Shown here: positions 62,075 through 64,000 of the stretch, one piece after another
Layout of the letters: each line of letters starts with the position of its first letter
Position numbering within the stretch: the stretch's first letter is position 1
Origin: Sorangium cellulosum
GTDB taxonomy: Bacteria > Myxococcota_A > Polyangia > Polyangiales > Polyangiaceae
Direction of reading: 5' to 3'
Assembly (NCBI RefSeq): GCF_004135735.1
Contig: NZ_CP012670.1
Span: forward strand, 3,803,501-3,867,500
Length of the DNA stretch: 64,000 nt
The notes under the pieces: model-generated
Told to the model about the DNA's origin: nothing
What the model saw: the letters and a program-made list of their open reading frames with translations, nothing else
Database searches by the model: none
Program-made: the position numbers and the translations under genes

Positions 62075-63862
62075 ATGATCAGCGTCGCGGTGAAGGTGGA
62101 GACGGAGTGCGGCACCTGCAGGCTGCCGATGCCGGTGAACACGCTGGCCCGCGAGGTGAGCTGCGCGAGCTGCGGCAGGCCGACGGAGATCGGCGGTGAT
62201 CTCTGGCAGGCGCTGCTCCGCGACCCGCTCTACAACGGTCCGAGGCTGCTTGCGAACGAGGCGCGTCGCAGCTCGGCGGGCAAGCTCACTGCCGCCTATC
62301 TACGGCGCGGGCCGTCCTGTCAGGGGTGCCAGAAGGAGATCCCCCTCGCGGCCATCCAGGAGGTCCGGGAGCAGGCGATGCTCCGGTGCGACCGCTGCGC
62401 CCGGCAGACCTGGGTGAGGGCGGTGCCCGCGCCGCTCGCCGGAGCGCTCGCGAACATCACGCACCTGGTCGGCGAGGATCCGGACCCGCTCGCGGGCGCG
62501 CCCGCGCCCGAGACCGAGGCGGCGACGTTCCCGTGCCCGCACTGCGGCTCGCCCGCGGTCTTCGACGGCGTGAATCGCGCGTCCACGTGCCGGTTCTGCG
62601 GCGCGAGCGTGCACGTGCCGGACGACTTCGTGTACCGGGGGCGCAGGCGGGTCGCCGCGCACTGGTATCTCTGCTTCCACCCGTCGATCACCCTGGACGC
62701 CCCTGCCTCGCAGGCCGTCGCGGCGGGGCTGTTCGACTGGGAGGGGTTGCCGGTGGCGGCCGTCGATGCCGAGGGGAACCTCTACTGCGCGGCCACGCAG
62801 GTGCACTGGTGTTACGACGAGAGCGGCGACGTGCGCGAGAGGCGCGACCACGTCCTGTGGTCCGTCGATCCCTCGCTGAACATCCGCTGGATCCACCGCG
62901 ATCGCCCCGAGGCGGTGCGCCTTCTGTTCTGTCTGAAGGACGCGCTCGTCGTGGTCGGGGAGGGCTCGTCGCTGCGATGGCTCTCTTCCAGCACGGGCAC
63001 GCCCATCGACGGTCCACGCGGTGCAGCGCCGAGGATCAACGTCGAGCTTCCCGCTTACGCGCCGCTGACGTGTTATCCCGACGGCTCGCTGCTGTTCCAC
63101 CGCGACGACAGGCTGCGGCGGATCGCGCCGAATGGCGAGGAGATCCCCGTGTGGGGGGGCAGCGGCGACCCAGGGAATGAGGCTGACGATGACCCCATCT
63201 CGGATTGGGAGGACGTCCCGGACTGTCCTGTGAGGCTGCCCGGATTTGTTGATGGTCTGTATCGTGGTTACGATGATTCTCTTTATGTGGTGAGTCCGCT
63301 ATCGGTCTGCACGTTCGCCCGCTTCGATGCCCACGGACGGAAAATTTGCTCTGTGAAGCTGCCCGAACGTCCTCCGATGGAAGAACCTCACATCCTCGGC
63401 GCAGACCTTCACGGTAACGCTTATGTTCTCCTCTATGGCTTGGTCGCTCGGATCGGTGCTGCTGGTGACCTGAGCATCGTATTGCAAGCGGAGCGCGACG
63501 CGCTGCCGGGGTCGAAGATGAGAATCGCGGTGTGTCCCGACGGATCGTTCTGGCTCTTTGGTGAGGAGGGGCTTGCCTGGAAATTCGAGTCGGGAGGACG
63601 GCTGCTCTTTGCCAGCGAGAAGGAGCCCAGGCCGAAGAAGGTAACCAAAGATGAGCTCTATGAGCGGCAAAAGGCTGAGCAAGCGGAAGCATTTTTGGCG
63701 CATGCGGAGCGGCTTCGTGTGCGGCGGATAGAGGAGGCGAGGGGGGAGATTGAATGGAAGGAGCGCCAGAACATCAAGATTGGATGTATGCTCGCGATCC
63801 TTCTGGCGGTGCCATTGCTCGTGTTCTTTGCATGGGCAATCTGGGGCAGGTCGCAGCCTTGA
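62075..63862 (+). CDS. Zinc-ribbon protein with C-terminal membrane anchor
   Basis: The 595-aa product starts MISVAVKVETECGTCRLPMP (ATG 62075, GGAGGAGGAG upstream). Three zinc-ribbon-like CxxC pairs lie in the first 200 residues: CGTC/CASC, CQGC/CDRC and CPHC/CRFC. The middle looks like a propeller-like beta protein (FDWEGLPVAAVDAEGNLYCAA; LYRGYDDSLYVVSPL; GNAYVLLYG). A Lys/Glu-rich helical stretch precedes a C-terminal transmembrane segment (IGCMLAILLAVPLLVFFAWAIW), so it is a tail-anchored membrane protein facing the cytosol. The last 600 bp use more A/T than the start. No family is recognised. Confidence 0.75.
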   Translation: MISVAVKVETECGTCRLPMPVNTLAREVSCASCGRPTEIGGDLWQALLRDPLYNGPRLLANEARRSSAGKLTAAYLRRGPSCQGCQKEIPLAAIQEVREQAMLRCDRCARQTWVRAVPAPLAGALANITHLVGEDPDPLAGAPAPETEAATFPCPHCGSPAVFDGVNRASTCRFCGASVHVPDDFVYRGRRRVAAHWYLCFHPSITLDAPASQAVAAGLFDWEGLPVAAVDAEGNLYCAATQVHWCYDESGDVRERRDHVLWSVDPSLNIRWIHRDRPEAVRLLFCLKDALVVVGEGSSLRWLSSSTGTPIDGPRGAAPRINVELPAYAPLTCYPDGSLLFHRDDRLRRIAPNGEEIPVWGGSGDPGNEADDDPISDWEDVPDCPVRLPGFVDGLYRGYDDSLYVVSPLSVCTFARFDAHGRKICSVKLPERPPMEEPHILGADLHGNAYVLLYGLVARIGAAGDLSIVLQAERDALPGSKMRIAVCPDGSFWLFGEEGLAWKFESGGRLLFASEKEPRPKKVTKDELYERQKAEQAEAFLAHAERLRVRRIEEARGEIEWKERQNIKIGCMLAILLAVPLLVFFAWAIWGRSQP

Positions 63863-63897
63863 CCGCGCCGAGGCTCGCCCCGCATTCTGTTGGATTT

Positions 63898-63942
63898 CCG
63901 CTGTCGTTCGCTGCGATGCGGTTTTTTTTTTTTTTTTTTTTT
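63898..63942 (+). terminator. Weak hairpin followed by 21-T run
   Basis: CCGC at 63898 can pair with GCGG before the T-run, with an inner TCG/CGA pairing around a TTCGCTG loop, giving a weak interrupted stem. It is followed by 21 consecutive T (63922-63942). Its place 36 bp past the stop of the zinc-ribbon gene fits an intrinsic terminator. The run is extreme for such GC-rich DNA, and its true length may be uncertain. Confidence 0.4.
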
Positions 63943-64000
63943 AGATAATGTTTCGCCGCGTTGGGTATGGCGCTGCGGCCTTCAGGTCCCCAGCCCTTGC

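Overview
The window looks like a chromosomal segment of a large-genome myxobacterium, probably of the Sorangium/Polyangium group. This is inferred from very high GC, G/C-rich third codon positions, Cys-rich lipoproteins with RCC1 repeats, Ser/Thr kinases fused to NTPase/TPR modules, an FHA-sigma54 activator and many hypervariable short tandem repeats. No rRNA, tRNA, transposase, phage structural gene or CRISPR array was seen.

Layout. 1-8.5 kb: a partial four-helix-bundle protein next to a hexanucleotide tract, a fragment of a duplicated lipoprotein gene, a lower-GC four-gene set with tandem paralogues, the intact lipoprotein, and an ECF sigma factor with a membrane extension plus its partner, preceded by a 42-bp minisatellite. 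8.6-26.3 kb: a defence island. It holds a BREX locus with the type 6 order brxE-brxA-brxB-brxC-pglX (minus strand), but pglZ, brxD and brxHI are absent. A HEPN-like/PD-(D/E)XK-like pair lies between brxC and pglX. The 3' end of pglX is duplicated, and the two direct copies (8782-9146 and 15192-15562) bracket about 6 kb. That segment holds a tightly overlapping plus-strand operon: a small unknown protein, a TPR-like protein, a KGGVGRT ParA/MinD-type ATPase, a helical-repeat protein and a protein with a PD-(D/E)XK-like N-terminus. A promoter-like block recurs upstream of brxE and pglX.

26.6-32 kb: a zinc ribbon, a PfkB kinase, an SDR, a PAS-PAS-STAS regulator and a DUF2267 protein. 32.5-38.9 kb: a nitrate module (NarK-type MFS, membrane redox-like protein, molybdopterin nitrate reductase, four-cluster ferredoxin, Rieske protein, tiny membrane protein).

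38.9-50.7 kb: seven minus-strand genes that may form one system. From the promoter-proximal end they are a 216-aa unknown protein, YcaO, TfuA-like, a winged-helix-like protein, a double-NTPase HerA-like protein, a STAND NTPase with about 14 WD40 repeats and a C-terminal EAD1-like domain, and a trypsin-like protease with an N-terminal EAD1-like domain. The matched EAD1-like domains suggest that the NTPase recruits the protease. The YcaO/TfuA pair suggests a peptide-backbone modification step. This array, and the repeat-bracketed cassette inside the BREX island, are the two best candidates for an undescribed system.

50.8-56.5 kb: a giant Ser/Thr kinase-AAA-TPR regulator and an FHA-sigma54 activator. 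56.5-64 kb: a relic of the DUF2267 gene tail, a kinase gene with an internal deletion, an RCC1 lipoprotein, a class V aminotransferase, a small lipoprotein and a zinc-ribbon membrane protein followed by a hairpin and a 21-T run.
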